Of a DNA stretch of 64,000 bases, positions 24,952 to 36,314 are shown in pieces. The DNA lies in NCBI GenBank assembly GCA_963995505.1, contig OZ023184.1, positions 1,984,001-2,048,000 on the forward strand. Reading direction: 5' to 3'. Below the pieces are notes generated by a model that saw only the letters and a list, made by a program, of their open reading frames with translations, searched no databases and was not told the origin of the DNA. The stretch comes from Hypericum androsaemum. Its lineage: Eukaryota > Streptophyta > Magnoliopsida > Malpighiales > Hypericaceae. Made by a program: the position numbers and the translations under genes. Numbering within the stretch: position 1 is the first letter of the stretch; each line of letters begins with the position of its first letter.

Positions 24952-25939
24952 GGAAAAACTTCACTTTAGTACTCTATAGTTTGACCAATTTTTATTTACA
25001 ACCCTGTGGTAAAAAATCTCTTAAACGGGTCCCTGAGGTTTCAAAAGGACCTCATGGGCAACTCTTCCTCTGCCCAAAATTCAAATGCGGTCATTTTGTC
25101 AACACGTGGCATGCCAACTCAGAAAAAAATTATCCCAGTGTCGCTGAGTGGTCTCAAAGTCAAATTTCAAAAAAAATTCAAAATTTATTTATGTTTTTCA
25201 AAACACCCTTCTTCTTCCCCTTCTCTCTCCTCCTCCTCCTTCCCATCATCAACAATCTCAAATCAACACAAGAAAGATCGAATCTTTCTTTCACACTTCC
25301 AACTCTAGAGGCATCAACAACCAAAGAACCTCAATCTAACTCACCAATACCTCCACCAGAAAGATGGAAACTTTCTTTCACATTACCACCGCTAAGGACA
25401 GCGAGCTCTTCACCAAGGCCGCTTTAGTTGGTAGAGCCGCAAGGCTAAATCGGGGTGGACTAAAGGAGGAGTGCAGGTAGGGTTGGACAAGATTAGGGTG
25501 GGCCTAGGCGAGGTGGCACGGCGTGGCTCTACGAGGGTTGGTTTCTAGGCTTGTTTGAGCTTTTATTGGGTCTTGGCATGTTTGGATTACAATGGATGAT
25601 TTTATTGGTTGGTTTTGGGTTTTTTGTCTTTGGCCATGGAGAGCAGGTTCAATGGTGGGGAGAGAGAGGAGAGAGAGAAAGAAGGGGATATTGAAAATAT
25701 ATAAATTAATTTGAGATTAATTTGAAAAAAATTTACAACAATAACTCAGCAATCTCTGGGTCAATTTTTTCTAAGTTGGCATGCCACGTGTCGACAAAAT
25801 GACCGCGTTTTGGTTTCGGGCAGCCAGGAGGCTGCTCGTAAGGTCCTTTTGAAACCTCAGGGATGCGTTTAAAAAGTTTTTTACCACAGGGTTGTAGGTG
25901 AAAATTGGCCAAACTACAGGTACTAAGTAAAGTTTTCCC
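24952..25939. mobile_element. Mutator-like foldback element 1 (long TIRs)
   Basis: The 988-base element has inverted repeats of about 195-230 bases. The left end GGAAAAACTTCACTTTAGTAC pairs with the right end, whose complement reads GGGAAAACTTTACTTAGTAC. Both arms contain AACCCTGTGGTAAAAAA and ACACGTGGCATGCCAACT. The flanks TTTAAAAAA (24943-24951) and TTAAAAAAA (25940-25948) give an 8-9 base target duplication. The middle (about 25190-25720) holds no transposase and only short frames, so it is non-autonomous. Confidence 0.82.
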
Positions 25940-25950
25940 TTAAAAAAATA

Positions 25951-27572
25951 GGGATAAGTTTATTTTGAGTCATGTGCTTTACACGGATTTTGCGATATGA
26001 TCATGAAGTCTAGAAACGATTTTTTTTGTACTTGTAGTTTCACATTTTTTGCATTAGGCTCGGGAGCCTTCCCGAACCAAAATCAGCTCCGAACCTATAA
26101 ACGACGTCATTTTTGCTGCTGAGTTGTCACGCCACGTTGGAAACTTTTGCCCAGTTGGTATGCTGACTTAGCACAAAAAAAATATTCATTTCAATCACTT
26201 ATTTCTTTACAATTTTTCAAAAACACCCCTCTCTTCACCTCTCTCCTTTCTCTCTCCATCCTCCCCCCTCTCTCCCCTTCCTCCTCCGCCTCTCTCTTTC
26301 CATCGATGGGAGTACTATTTGCTTTTAATATGTTACAATTTAGTCAAATAACATAGTATCACATATCCAATTAAATGCATTGCATAAATGTCTTAATTAG
26401 TTGGTCAATAAGCATTATTATTTTTAACAAAAACAAAAAACCCTCAATTTGCTCTGCCAGGATTTCTGTATAAACTACACTCGTCTCCCGCTTGGTTGCC
26501 AGCGCCTCTCCTCATCGGGGTACAGGTCCCCAAAGGACTATGACTACGATGGTCCGACCAGAATAACGTCCTCCTCGGTGGGGGCCACCACCAGCGTCCA
26601 CATCATCGCCCTGGACAGCCTGGTCAACATGAACTCGCTCTTCACGATCATCGTGTTTGTATGGCTGTCTTAACGACACCGAGGCAGTACATCCTCAATG
26701 TCCTCTGCTTCTGGATGGTAGGCTTCGCCGTCGGTTCCGTTACGGGGTGCATGTTCCTCATGCTCTCCATGGTCAATGTCATCGAGATCTGGCTCGGGTT
26801 GCTCTCATGTGGGACCAAGAGCATCGTAGCGGTAGACGAGTATTGAGGTGGGTCGTTGTGGTCATGGTCGGGGATGGGTTTTTTCACCGGCGCCATTTTC
26901 TCGGTCTTGATTCAGGGCCGCGAGGATGGCCTCCTGTGTCGAGGGTATCATGGGCGGGGTCGTTCAGCAGGGGAGGGACGTTCACTGTGGGAGGGTGTTG
27001 GAAGTTGGAATCTTTTTGTGTGAGCTCAATGGTTGTGTAAAGGATTTGAGATTTATACTTGGTTTTGCATATTTTGTTAATGTTGCAGGAACATGTCCAA
27101 AGTTGTTCGTGTTTTTGTTTGAGATTTATTTCTAGTTTTGCATATTTTGTTCGTGTTACATATTCTGGGTTTTTTACACGCCTTCTATAAATTGATGTTG
27201 GTTCTGGGTGGTTATTTGATTTATTGTGTTGGCTGCTTGCTTGGAGGTGGGAGGAAAGGAGGAAGAAGACGAAGGTAGAGGAGAGGAAGAAGATGAGGGG
27301 CTGAGAGAGAAGGGAGAAGTCAAGGTATCGTTTTTGAAATTAATCCTGGGCTAACTTAGCTTGCCAACCGTTAAAACATGTATGACATGGCGAGCCAAGT
27401 CAGTCAAAAAATGGTGTCGTTTCTAGGTTCGGAGTCAATTTTGGCTCGGGAAGGCTCCCGAGCCTTTGACACAAAAAAAGTGAAACCACAACTACCAAAA
27501 AAGTCGTTTCTAAACCTCAGGATCATATCGCAAAATCCGTGTAAACCACAGGATTCAAAATGAACTTATCCC
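25951..27572. mobile_element. Mutator-like foldback element 2 with captured gene piece
   Basis: The 1622-base element starts GGGATAAGTTTATTTTGAGT and ends with the inverse. The arms stay alignable for about 170-200 bases and share a paired block around GGCTCGGGAGCCTTCCCGA. A perfect 9-base target duplication AAAAAAATA flanks it (25942-25950, 27573-27581). There is no transposase. Positions 26449-26846 are GC-richer and coding-like. Element 2 sits in or beside the target duplication of element 1, so the two insertions are nested end to end. Confidence 0.87.
26449..26846 (+). pseudogene. Captured fragment of a plant multi-pass membrane protein gene
   Basis: Two frames side by side encode peptides that look like one protein: SSSVGATTSVHIIALDSLVN with MNSLFTIIVFV in one frame (26449-26671), then LTTPRQY and GFAVGSVTGCMFLMLSMVN with IWLGLLSCG in another (26661-26846). 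The hydrophobic pattern suggests transmembrane helices. I recall a conserved plant membrane-protein family with such a sequence but cannot name it with certainty. The frame change, internal loss and stops show that it is not functional. It lies wholly inside foldback element 2, as in Pack-MULEs. Confidence 0.6.
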
Positions 27573-27581
27573 AAAAAAATA

Positions 27582-28129
27582 GCTTTTCCTCTTTACGGAC
27601 CAAACAGGTGGAACAGTTTTTAACAAAGGACGGCAGACAGGTTTTTTTGAAAATATTATACAGTTTGAAAAGTATAATACAGTTTTTTTCAAATGAGTAT
27701 TATACAGTTTTGTAATGTCTTTTTTTAAGAAATTTTCTGAATTTACATTTTTGTTACGGTTTTTTTGAACAGTTGCAAAATTATGTCAACAAGTAGTTTC
27801 TAATAGTTCGAATTTGAAAATTTTAATTAAACTAAACCTCTTATTGTGCATCATTCTTAGTTCTCTTACTACTTGTTGCTTTTATTAATTCATTAAATGT
27901 TAATCAACATATGACCTTCTGTTATTTTTTTGAACAAAACTTATCGGTTACTTTACAGGTAGGGAAAGAAAAAGGTCAAGCGAATTAGATGCTCTGTAAT
28001 CTCAAATTAAAAATCAAAGATGCTCAAATATTGAGTTTTGTAGGTTTTTTTTAATAAACGTGGACAAATGGTCCTCTAACCTTTATTCATCATCGAACAG
28101 GTAAATTAGTAAGATTACATTAAGGTAGA
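27582..28129. other. AT-rich spacer
   Basis: No gene or defined repeat is seen. The strings ATTATACAGTTT and TATAATACAGTTT recur three times at 27650-27710. Confidence 0.3.
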
Positions 28130-28440
28130 CTAATCTCTTCAAATCATCTAAGTATACATCTATACAGGAGTACAACAGTGCATCAAATACAAGATAATCA
28201 AATGAAATTGTCAGTGCTTATTTCGAGAGCGCATCTACCACACGGCTGTCCTCGCACCACGTGTGTTGTACGTCAATCTCCTAACCTCGAGCAAGCAGCG
28301 CTCGAGCTCTATGGTTGAGAGACGCCAAAGGATAATCCTGTGCGACGTCACGTTCAATACAAAAAATGACCACAGGCGAATCAATCTCCATCTGTACTCT
28401 CCAAAAATTTATCTCAGAAGCCAGCTCGAGGCATAGGATG
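28130..28440 (-). pseudogene. LINE RNase H fragment
   Basis: Read on the minus strand, the sequence resembles the end of the RNase H domain of a plant L1-type LINE: peptides like MEIDSPVVIFCIE, then PLASLNHRARALLAR, then EIDVQHTWCEDSRVVDALSK. A stop interrupts it. No reverse transcriptase is present nearby, so it is a detached 3' scrap. Confidence 0.55.
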
Positions 28441-29040
28441 AATGAGATTTGTAGGTTCTCGAAACGGTGGAGGCGTGGAGCTCATCTTTCCTTTCTATGG
28501 TAAGTTGATATTTTATTTTATTTTATTTAAAATTATTTTACTAAAATACAACTAGTCCTTCTAGTTGGCCGTAATATAACAACTAAGTCATAATTCAATT
28601 TCTGAAAAATGATCACCTATTTTTCTAACAGAAGAAAAAACCCTTTCCATGATTTTATTAAATGTTTATCTAACAAAATATAATATGAAATAATAATTAA
28701 ATATAACATGTTTTAATAGTAAAATTTCAGATCAAGACATCTTTCAATATTCAGTAAAAAAATTTTGGAATTTTTAAGTGGCAGTAAAAAATAATTCAAA
28801 TAGAATCGACACATAATTTCTACACATCACAATTATAAAGCAATACAGTTATTGTTATCGAGCATATTTGAACTGTTTTTTGCGAACTTTTGATAGTTTG
28901 ACTTGATTATTGAGAATAATGCATTACTTGGTGCTGGATTAGTTTATAAGTGTGTAAAATCCACCAACTTAATGTGGTATCAGAATATGTTGATCTCGTT
29001 GCCATTTTTTTGAAAGGTAAATTTATACACCATGATTACA
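28441..29040. other. AT-rich spacer
   Basis: Strongly AT-rich with no supported gene or border. Confidence 0.3.
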
Positions 29041-29110
29041 ATAGTTAGGATTTGAACTTTAGATCTTCTAAAAATAGTACACTCCTTGTGCCGTTAGGCT
29101 AAATGCCCTG
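29041..29110 (-). repeat. SINE-like tRNA-derived unit, copy 1
   Basis: On the minus strand a Pol III A box TAGCCTAACGG (29091-29101) is followed at tRNA spacing by a B box GTTCAAATC (29049-29057). Stems expected of a real tRNA are absent. The same two boxes with the same spacing occur at 39986-40038. This fits the head of a plant SINE. Confidence 0.55.
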
Positions 29111-29601
29111 TGGCAATCTCATTCCCATTGTTGTAATCACACGACCGTCATTTATCGTACATTGGTGAAATCAAAGACCGTAGAATCTTCTGATGGGTCT
29201 CATTTGAGGGCTGTGTTAGAGAGTACCATTTGCAAAGAGTGGTGCACTAATTTTTTTTTAAATGACGGGCTAATTTATAAGTATGAAAAATGTATCAACC
29301 TATCTTAAAATTTTTGTTAGATATAAAAAATTTAACATTGATCATTAGCAAGTTATATGTAGAGATAATTTTTATAATAACATTTTTATTCATAAAATTT
29401 TAATTTTTAAAAAAATTCAAATTTTTTATCAACGGAATTCCGATGGCTCCCCGGTAAGACAAAGGGAGAACGGTGGATGGTGTCTCTTGGTTTTCTCAAT
29501 TTCAATTCCTGTGTTAGTAGCTAAGCCTTGACAATCCCAATAATTATAATTGTCATCATTAACCGCGTAACGCGTTTGTGCTAAAAACCTGAGCGAGCAC
29601 A

Positions 29602-29783
29602 GGTTTTGGATTGAGTGGGGACAACGTAAAAGTTATCCCTACAGAGGGGATTTCATTTCAACCATCAGATTTTATAAAAAATCGTGTCTACAGATCTGAC
29701 AGTCATCAAAAACCGTGTCTGTAAGTCCAAAATCTTGATCCATTTCAGTGGGGATAAGTCTTGTCCCCATTGAATCCAACCCC
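29602..29783. mobile_element. MITE with 9-bp target duplication
   Basis: A 182-base element whose ends GGTTTTGGATTGAGTGGGGAC and the inverse of GTCCCCATTGAATCCAACCCC pair over about 30 bases. A perfect 9-base duplication GCGAGCACA flanks it (29593-29601, 29784-29792), as in Mutator-like MITEs. The middle repeats the motif AAAACCGTGTCT. A relative lies at about 46104-46264. Confidence 0.85.
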
Positions 29784-29792
29784 GCGAGCACA

Positions 29793-31021
29793 TGGACACT
29801 TAACCTAACACCGCCTTTTCTTTTCTTTTCTTTTTTTTAAATTTCTTTTACCACCGTTTCCTCTTCTTTACCGTTTAATTGCGATGAGAGTTACCATTTC
29901 TAGTTTAACTAAAGGTGGGTAGCTCAAATCTTTGAACGTAGTTAAGTGAAGACTCGAAAAATATTAATTAATAAATTTATTGTGTAGTTGAATATTATGT
30001 TATTTAAGAAAAATATAATTAGTGGAGTTGGAACGGCCTAAAATCATTATCAAACCGTGTACAGATAATGTTGTGAGCCAGTTTCATGTATATTTTGATG
30101 GCAAATTAACAACTTTATTCCCATAATTGTGGTTAGGTTTTGGAGCTGGCCCAGTATTTGGTATTAGCATTTTGTATCGGGTAGGACCATGTTTGTTGCG
30201 ATTTAATTTGAATCGCTTCATAATAAAAGCATTAACTGATTATAAGCGTAAAATGGAGGTGAACCGTTAATATATTTTAGTCTCTTTTTGGGTGGGAGTT
30301 GAGAGGATTTAGTTAATGTAGATGTCACCAGGAATTATTAGTTTGGCTTCAATCCTATAACATTTTGTTCTTGACCTATGAGTACTAACTAATTCATATT
30401 TAAATTGGATAAAAAAATTTAAATATATATTTTTCAACAAATATTTAATATTTATATTTCAAAAATTTAAACTTGAGAACTCTTGAATTAAAACTCTTTT
30501 CTATTAACCCCCACTATCCGGGAACGCTTGCATACCAAAGATGTTATTATCCTTCCTAAGCTACCTACAGTATAGGATTCGAGTTCCATGTGTTAATTTG
30601 GAACTTTCCTGCGAAGCAATTGAGACAAGTTGGTGGGCAATTATTTGTCAAATTATCTCACTTGTCGCCATCTAATCACTGTCTATTTTTAACTCAATTA
30701 ATTATGAATTTTCTCAACCAATCATCGACACTGGTTGCATGTTTTTTTTGGGGGAAAGTGGTGTTCTTTCTTATGCCAGTCGTCTCAATACTGGAAGCTA
30801 ATTAATAATTTTAATACTTTTTTATAAGAAATTGTATTTATCGCCAGAATTACATCCGAGTAGGTACAGATATCGGAGCGCCTATAAGTAGTAAATATTC
30901 TATAATTGTTTTAAGAATTAAATTACATATAAAGGTTTCTTGAAAAATAAATTGATTGTATTTAGTAATTTAGTACAATATTAACATATTTTATAAATGA
31001 CAGATTTAAAAAAATACAATT
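29793..31021. other. AT-rich spacer
   Basis: No gene is supported. A 71-codon frame at 30590-30805 has no recognisable domain. Confidence 0.3.
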
Positions 31022-31026
31022 GTTAT

Positions 31027-31570
31027 TGAAGGATCTGGCCCATAATTAACATATAATTATGAGTTAATTACCTCCTAATTAATGAAATAAATTCATTAAT
31101 AAATAACAAGACTTACTTGTTGTAGCGTGCTTCACACAGGATCGGATAACGAGATATTGTTACCGGCGGTTTACGATCAGAAACGGATCGGACACGTAAA
31201 CGATTTCCACGAGTTTTCTTACTTTGCAAAATCTGAGAACTACTGGAACTAATCCGTAATAAGTCCTCTGATGTGTGTATTAGAATGGAATAACTACAAT
31301 CTGGTCACCAACTCTTTCTCCCTTTTATAGGGAGGTCCGGCTCTCACATGTGCGCCACATGGCGCCAAGTGTCGAAGCTACCCAATAGCTTTGGCACGTG
31401 GCGCCACGTGGCGAAACTACCCATTAACTTTGCCACGTGGCGAAGCTACTCAGTAGCTTTGCCGCGTGGCGTGCCACGTGTCGGCCCAAAAGCCCAATGG
31501 CTTTTGGGCCTAATGGGTCTGGGCCCATTTTTGCCCAATAATAGGTGACTAATGGGCCCTAGGTCCAACA
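31027..31570 (-). mobile_element. Solo LTR with four G-boxes
   Basis: A 544-base unit bounded by TG and CA is flanked by the 5-base duplication GTTAT (31022-31026, 31571-31575), and no internal retrotransposon sequence is nearby, which is the mark of a solo LTR left by recombination. On the minus strand it begins TGTTGGACCTAGGGCCC. A TATAAAA box lies at 31323-31329. About 65-150 bases upstream of it are four CACGTG G-boxes (31395-31400, 31405-31410, 31434-31439, 31475-31480) set in a short imperfect repeat around CCACGTGGCG. Confidence 0.85.
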
Positions 31571-31575
31571 GTTAT

Positions 31576-32682
31576 AGGCACAAAATATAAACTATCAATT
31601 AACAAGAAAATTTATGATAATTTTTAATGTATAATATAGACAATTAATAAATACTAATTGAAAAATCTTCAATATAAATATTTATGATAATTAAAAATAT
31701 AAATTCTGCAATAAGAGTATTTTGAAATAATACCAATGGTTAATTTTTACAAATATCGTTTTGTAATTTTTTCGGTTAGTAGTTCATCAGTTTCTAACTA
31801 ACTAGTTGATCGAGAGAAAAATCACCAGACATTCTTAGATTGTTGATTATAATAGCAATAAGCTACAACAATCAACTATAACAAAAAATATTGGTTGGGC
31901 GTCAATTCTTGTTAGGGAGGCTATCCACCAATTAGCTAAATTACCCATTAAAATGTGTGATTGCAGAAGTTACACCTTGAGCTTCTTAATTATTCGAAGA
32001 AGTTCTCACCGATCGAAATCAACATGTTCGGTTCGTTTTGCCTCTAAAAAAACATGTTTGGTTCGCGGATATATCGTTACGTTTTTCTGTTGATGCCAAG
32101 ATTTACAATTTGCACAAGTAAAATCTCATTGTGTAATAAAAAATGAGGAAAATTTTATAAAAAATCTGTTTTTATTCGGTTTGCACTTGATTTTCCGGGT
32201 CGATTGCAGATCAAATTTTCTTGGTTTTCATTTGTTGGTGTGTGTCAGTACAGTTATCTTATGTGCTTTTTTTCCGTTACAAATTTTTTCCAAGAAATTT
32301 TATTGTAACAGATTTTTACCGAGGCTCGTGGCTACTCTTCTTAGCAATTTGGTACGGGGTTCAAAAATAATTTTATTAATAAAATTTCTACTTATCAAAA
32401 AAATTTATATAAAATATAATGGTGAAAAAAGGAAAAACAAATTCTTCCAACTGTCTAACGACACAATCTGTTGAATGATTTGACAGAAATCCAGAATTCA
32501 ACCATTCACAATTATAACTAGATATAAAAATTTATCTTTAAAAAAAATCCCATCTCAGCTTTTACGTATGAGCCTATTATGGTACAATCCCTTCCAGAAA
32601 GAGGAAATCTTCACTTCCTGAAGTGAGGTGTGGGGGGGTTAACTAGAGCTTTTACTATATCATTTTTATTGATTTGGTGGGC
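31576..32682. other. AT-rich spacer
   Basis: No gene is supported. The right part should contain the 3' UTR of the IRX9-type gene. Confidence 0.3.
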
Positions 32683-35485
32683 TTATTGATGAAGACGCCA
32701 AATCATTATTTTAGAGCAGTCCTCTGGAGGGATTCCCTTCAACTTGGTTTCTTCTTCTAGCGCTGCTTGTTTGACGAATTTCACCGAATTCTACAACCCG
32801 AAAAAATAAAGTTAATATCTTAGTTTCGGATAATAAATTATTTCACTTTTTACATTATCCATAAAAAGAAAGAGAGAATGATAAACTAAATAAAGATTAG
32901 AGAAAAAAAGATTTGACCCAGTTTCAAGTATATCCATGTGAGCAATTAGCTCAGGCGGCAAATTGGGAGACATGACATGTTCCGAAAAAATAATTTGGAG
33001 ACAAGATATCTCATTTTGTCCAAAATTTTCGTTAAATTTTGCTTTCTATCCCTCTCTGCTACTCGGACGAGTGGTTTTCATTGGTCGGGATTGTGTAAGA
33101 GTCATAGATAGACATTGTTCTAACAACTACATATTTCATTGTATAGCATATTGGCATCTCGTATAAATAGGAGAATAGATATAAAAATTCGGGTTTATTT
33201 TATGCTTTGCTTAGTATATAGGCAGAGATTTGGTGATGATCGTCTGAGTCCTAGTCTTTTGACCAAATTATCTATTTTTCGCTACTATTTGTTATGAGTA
33301 TTTAAAAACATTCATGTTTATACGTTTACTGTTCGAACTAGAAAGAATAAAATAGTGAGTTACCTGGGAGGTATGCTGGATAGAAGAAGAGCGACCCCAT
33401 CTTTCAGGATCCCAGAGAATAGAGCTATTGAAAGCGAAAGAGGAAATGTGAATAGGGTGGGGAGTGGTGTCCGATTCGTTGTTCATCTTCTTCAAGTGCC
33501 ACCCTATTACCTCCGACGAGTCACACACCGGCCCTTCTATTATCACCTTCGCCTTGTTCGCCGAAAGTAACGCTATTGGCCATGCTCCAAATTCGCTGCA
33601 TAATGTTTAATTTTTGAGTTAAGAATACGTACCTACCCTCGAAATATTCATTTAAGATCATGAAACACCCATACAAAATTTCGAGTTATTCAAAATACTA
33701 AAATTATCACATATAGCTCTGCTTAAAAATAAAAATCGATAAACCGATAAATAAAAATGTCATTTTCTTTCTCCTTTCTCTCCCCGTCCATCGACTGGCA
33801 TATGCTATTGAAAAATCCAAAATTATAATTTTTTTAAATAATTTTATATGCGTATAATATTTTTGAACAATTATTCACAAGTACAAAAGACTTTCAATAT
33901 CATGTGAGCGAGATGGTGGAGCCAAAGAAAGAGAGGAGAAAGAACAATGATTTTAATTTTATGAATCTTTTTATTTTTTAGGAGGATATCATGAACTTTT
34001 TGATACAATAATTTTAATGTTTTGAATAACTTGGTACTTTTTATAACTCAGATCATTAAGTACACATGTTCAATAACCGGAGATACCTAACAATTTTTAA
34101 CCTTAATTTGAAACTGAGATACCAATCATCTAAAATGATATGATGAGCCGTTTGGAAAACTTTTAACAACTGATTCTAGTTGCACCTAACCGATGAATTG
34201 CAACCTCTACCCATTGACAATCTTGTTTAGCAAAGAAGGAACCTTGAAGAGATCCACTCACCACTTAAAATTTAAAATAAAGGCACATTTGTTCTTATTA
34301 AGTTATTATCAACTAACCACACCAATTACTTTGTTAATAATCTTCTCTCTCTGTTGTCATTTTCTTCTAGTTAGCAAGTCATATCACCAATTAATAGAAC
34401 GAAATAAGGGTAAAATTTCATTTGGTATATTGAACCTGATATTGAGCCATTGGACAAATACCATATAATTGAATAATTATTACCATCGGATATTTTCATC
34501 AATTAAGTTCTTTTTTGTTTATAATGAATTTAAAATTTTTCTAAACAATAGAAGCAAATTGATGAAATTTACTATGATACCCATTATTTAGCTTACTATG
34601 ATACCCATTATTTAGCTTACATAGATGCTATTCTCAGATTGGTAACATAAAATTAAACCCTAAGGTGACAATTGTTCACTACTAAAACTGTTGTGTGCCA
34701 CTCCTGGCGCTAATTACAATCTTCTTATTGGCGAACATTTAATCTAACGACAAAGCGTAATAAAAATTAAGGTCTATTTTCTGTCTCTAGGAAATCAAGG
34801 AAATGAAGAGGGACACTTACTCGATTTCCCTGAGCTCCTCAAAGAAGCCAAGGTCGTAGACATTGGAAAGCCCGGCGAAATGAACGACGCCACTCAGCTT
34901 ATGGAGTTCAATGTGCCTTAGTGCTAAGTTTCTTCTGTGGTCCAATTCAGCTTCATGGTCAGTAAAATTCTCCTTGGACACCAAGTGTCTGTACATGATC
35001 CCTGTCTTCCTCATCAGCTCCGATACCTTGTCCGAGCCCGGTTGCCCTTCCACGACGATCCACAACAATGGCGGAGGAACCAGCCTTATTGTATTGGCCA
35101 ACCTCCTCAGGAACACTTCCCGGTGTCTCTCTCTGCTACTCGTCGGTGTAACGACTATCACAAGTCGTCTAGGCGGCAAGCTGGGTGCCGTTTCTTCTTC
35201 GGGAACTTCCGCTCGGTCTTTTACTTGTCTTGACCTTGGCGGCGTTGGCAATGGAGTTTCGGATGCCAGACTTCGGTTGGCAATGTTGCTTCTGTCTTGT
35301 GGAGTTGATACGGGGGACTGAGAGGGTTGCGAGCTGTTGAGCGAAGCCGCAACGCGGGTAGAGAAGATGGAAGGCTTGCCGGTAGGGGCGAAGCCGGTGA
35401 AGAAACCCATCACGAAACATAGACCAAAATGGACTATGGCTTTCTTCCATAGTTGAACCTTCTTCTTCGGCCTCTCCACCCCCAT
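32683..35485 (-). CDS. IRX9: GT43 family xylan synthesis protein, IRX9 type
   Basis: Three exons (34821-35485, 33364-33595, 32683-32790) give 334 residues. A short basic cytosolic end (MGVERPKKKVQLWKK) precedes a signal anchor at about 16-33 (AIVHFGLCFVMGFFTGFA), then a serine-rich stem and the GT43 domain with LVIVVTPTS, ELDHRRNLALRHIE, HISSFAFNSSILWDPERWGR and KLKGIPPEDCSK. In the family it works in the Golgi with IRX14 and IRX10 to extend the xylan backbone of secondary walls. At the place of the metal-binding Asp triplet of GT43 enzymes the protein reads FAGLSNVYDL, with no acidic DxD. This is consistent with IRX9 having a mainly structural role. I chose the ATG at 35485 because upstream codons do not resemble the family. 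Confidence 0.88.
33605..34090. mobile_element. Possible foldback element in IRX9 intron 1
   Basis: GAGTTATTCAAAATACTAAAATTAT at about 33684 pairs with the inverse of ATAATTTTAATGTTTTGAATAACTT at about 34005, and CTTTCTCC with GGAGAAAG inside. The ends and a target duplication could not be placed, so this is a degraded relative at best. Confidence 0.35.
34566..34622. repeat. Two-copy tandem repeat
   Basis: The 28-base unit containing TTACTATGATACCCATTA is repeated once head to tail inside IRX9 intron 1. Confidence 0.75.
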
Positions 35486-36314
35486 TTTTGGTTTGTCTAC
35501 CTCCCTAAGGATATGATCAACCGAATTTCGCGACAGATATAGGTGGAAATGAATGTTTAAGCTCACAACAAACAAAATTTCAGATGATTAGTTTTATTTA
35601 GGATTTCATGAAGGTGGAGGATGAATGGTATATATTGTTTACGTTGTATGCTGTTTATGAGGGCCAGGGGCTAGTTTTGTCATCGCTTCAAGTTAAAGGA
35701 ACACAAAGAGGGCTTGGAGTTCCTGTCTTCACCAAATGGTTTGGTGAGATGGAACACGTCAACTATTGTCTTCCTGTTACAAAACTCCACATTAAGTTAG
35801 GTAATTACTTGAATATGGCAATCCAAAACTAACAAATTTGTTAAATCTATACGGGGTTTGCAATGTTCAAAATTTGGTAAGTAGAACTTTGCCGAGATAT
35901 TGCCCTGATAGAACTTGTAATAGTCGATCTAGTGAGTGACCCGATAACGAATAATTTTGACCCAAAAAGTAGGCACTACGCTTGGGATTGACGACCTTGG
36001 TCACAACATCATAATTTCGCCCACTCAAAGCTGACGAAAGAGCTCAATCACTTGCTTCACACTTCTTTCGCTCATTCTATTCAATTACATCGTCTGTAGA
36101 ATATAGAGAGATTGAGACTAAAGAGATACTTTCTCCTCTTGCTAATTATCCATAAAGAAAGTAAAGGATTCTCTCAAATGTAGACACCAAAGTCCATTGG
36201 CATGTTGCAGATTTGACTCTAACCCCAAAAAATCATTAATACAAGAACAGCAGCATATCGTATCCGATCCAAAAAAGGGAAACAACATATTTGAAGTTTC
36301 TGTGATCGACTAAC
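35486..36314. other. IRX9 promoter and importin 3' side
   Basis: Intergenic sequence with no supported gene. A 74-codon plus-strand frame (35608-35832) has no recognisable domain. Confidence 0.35.

Noticed and set aside
28980..29110. Functional tRNA gene at copy 1 of the SINE-like unit
   Set aside because: A and B boxes fit, but acceptor and anticodon stems do not pair, unlike the true tRNA-His at 17698-17769.
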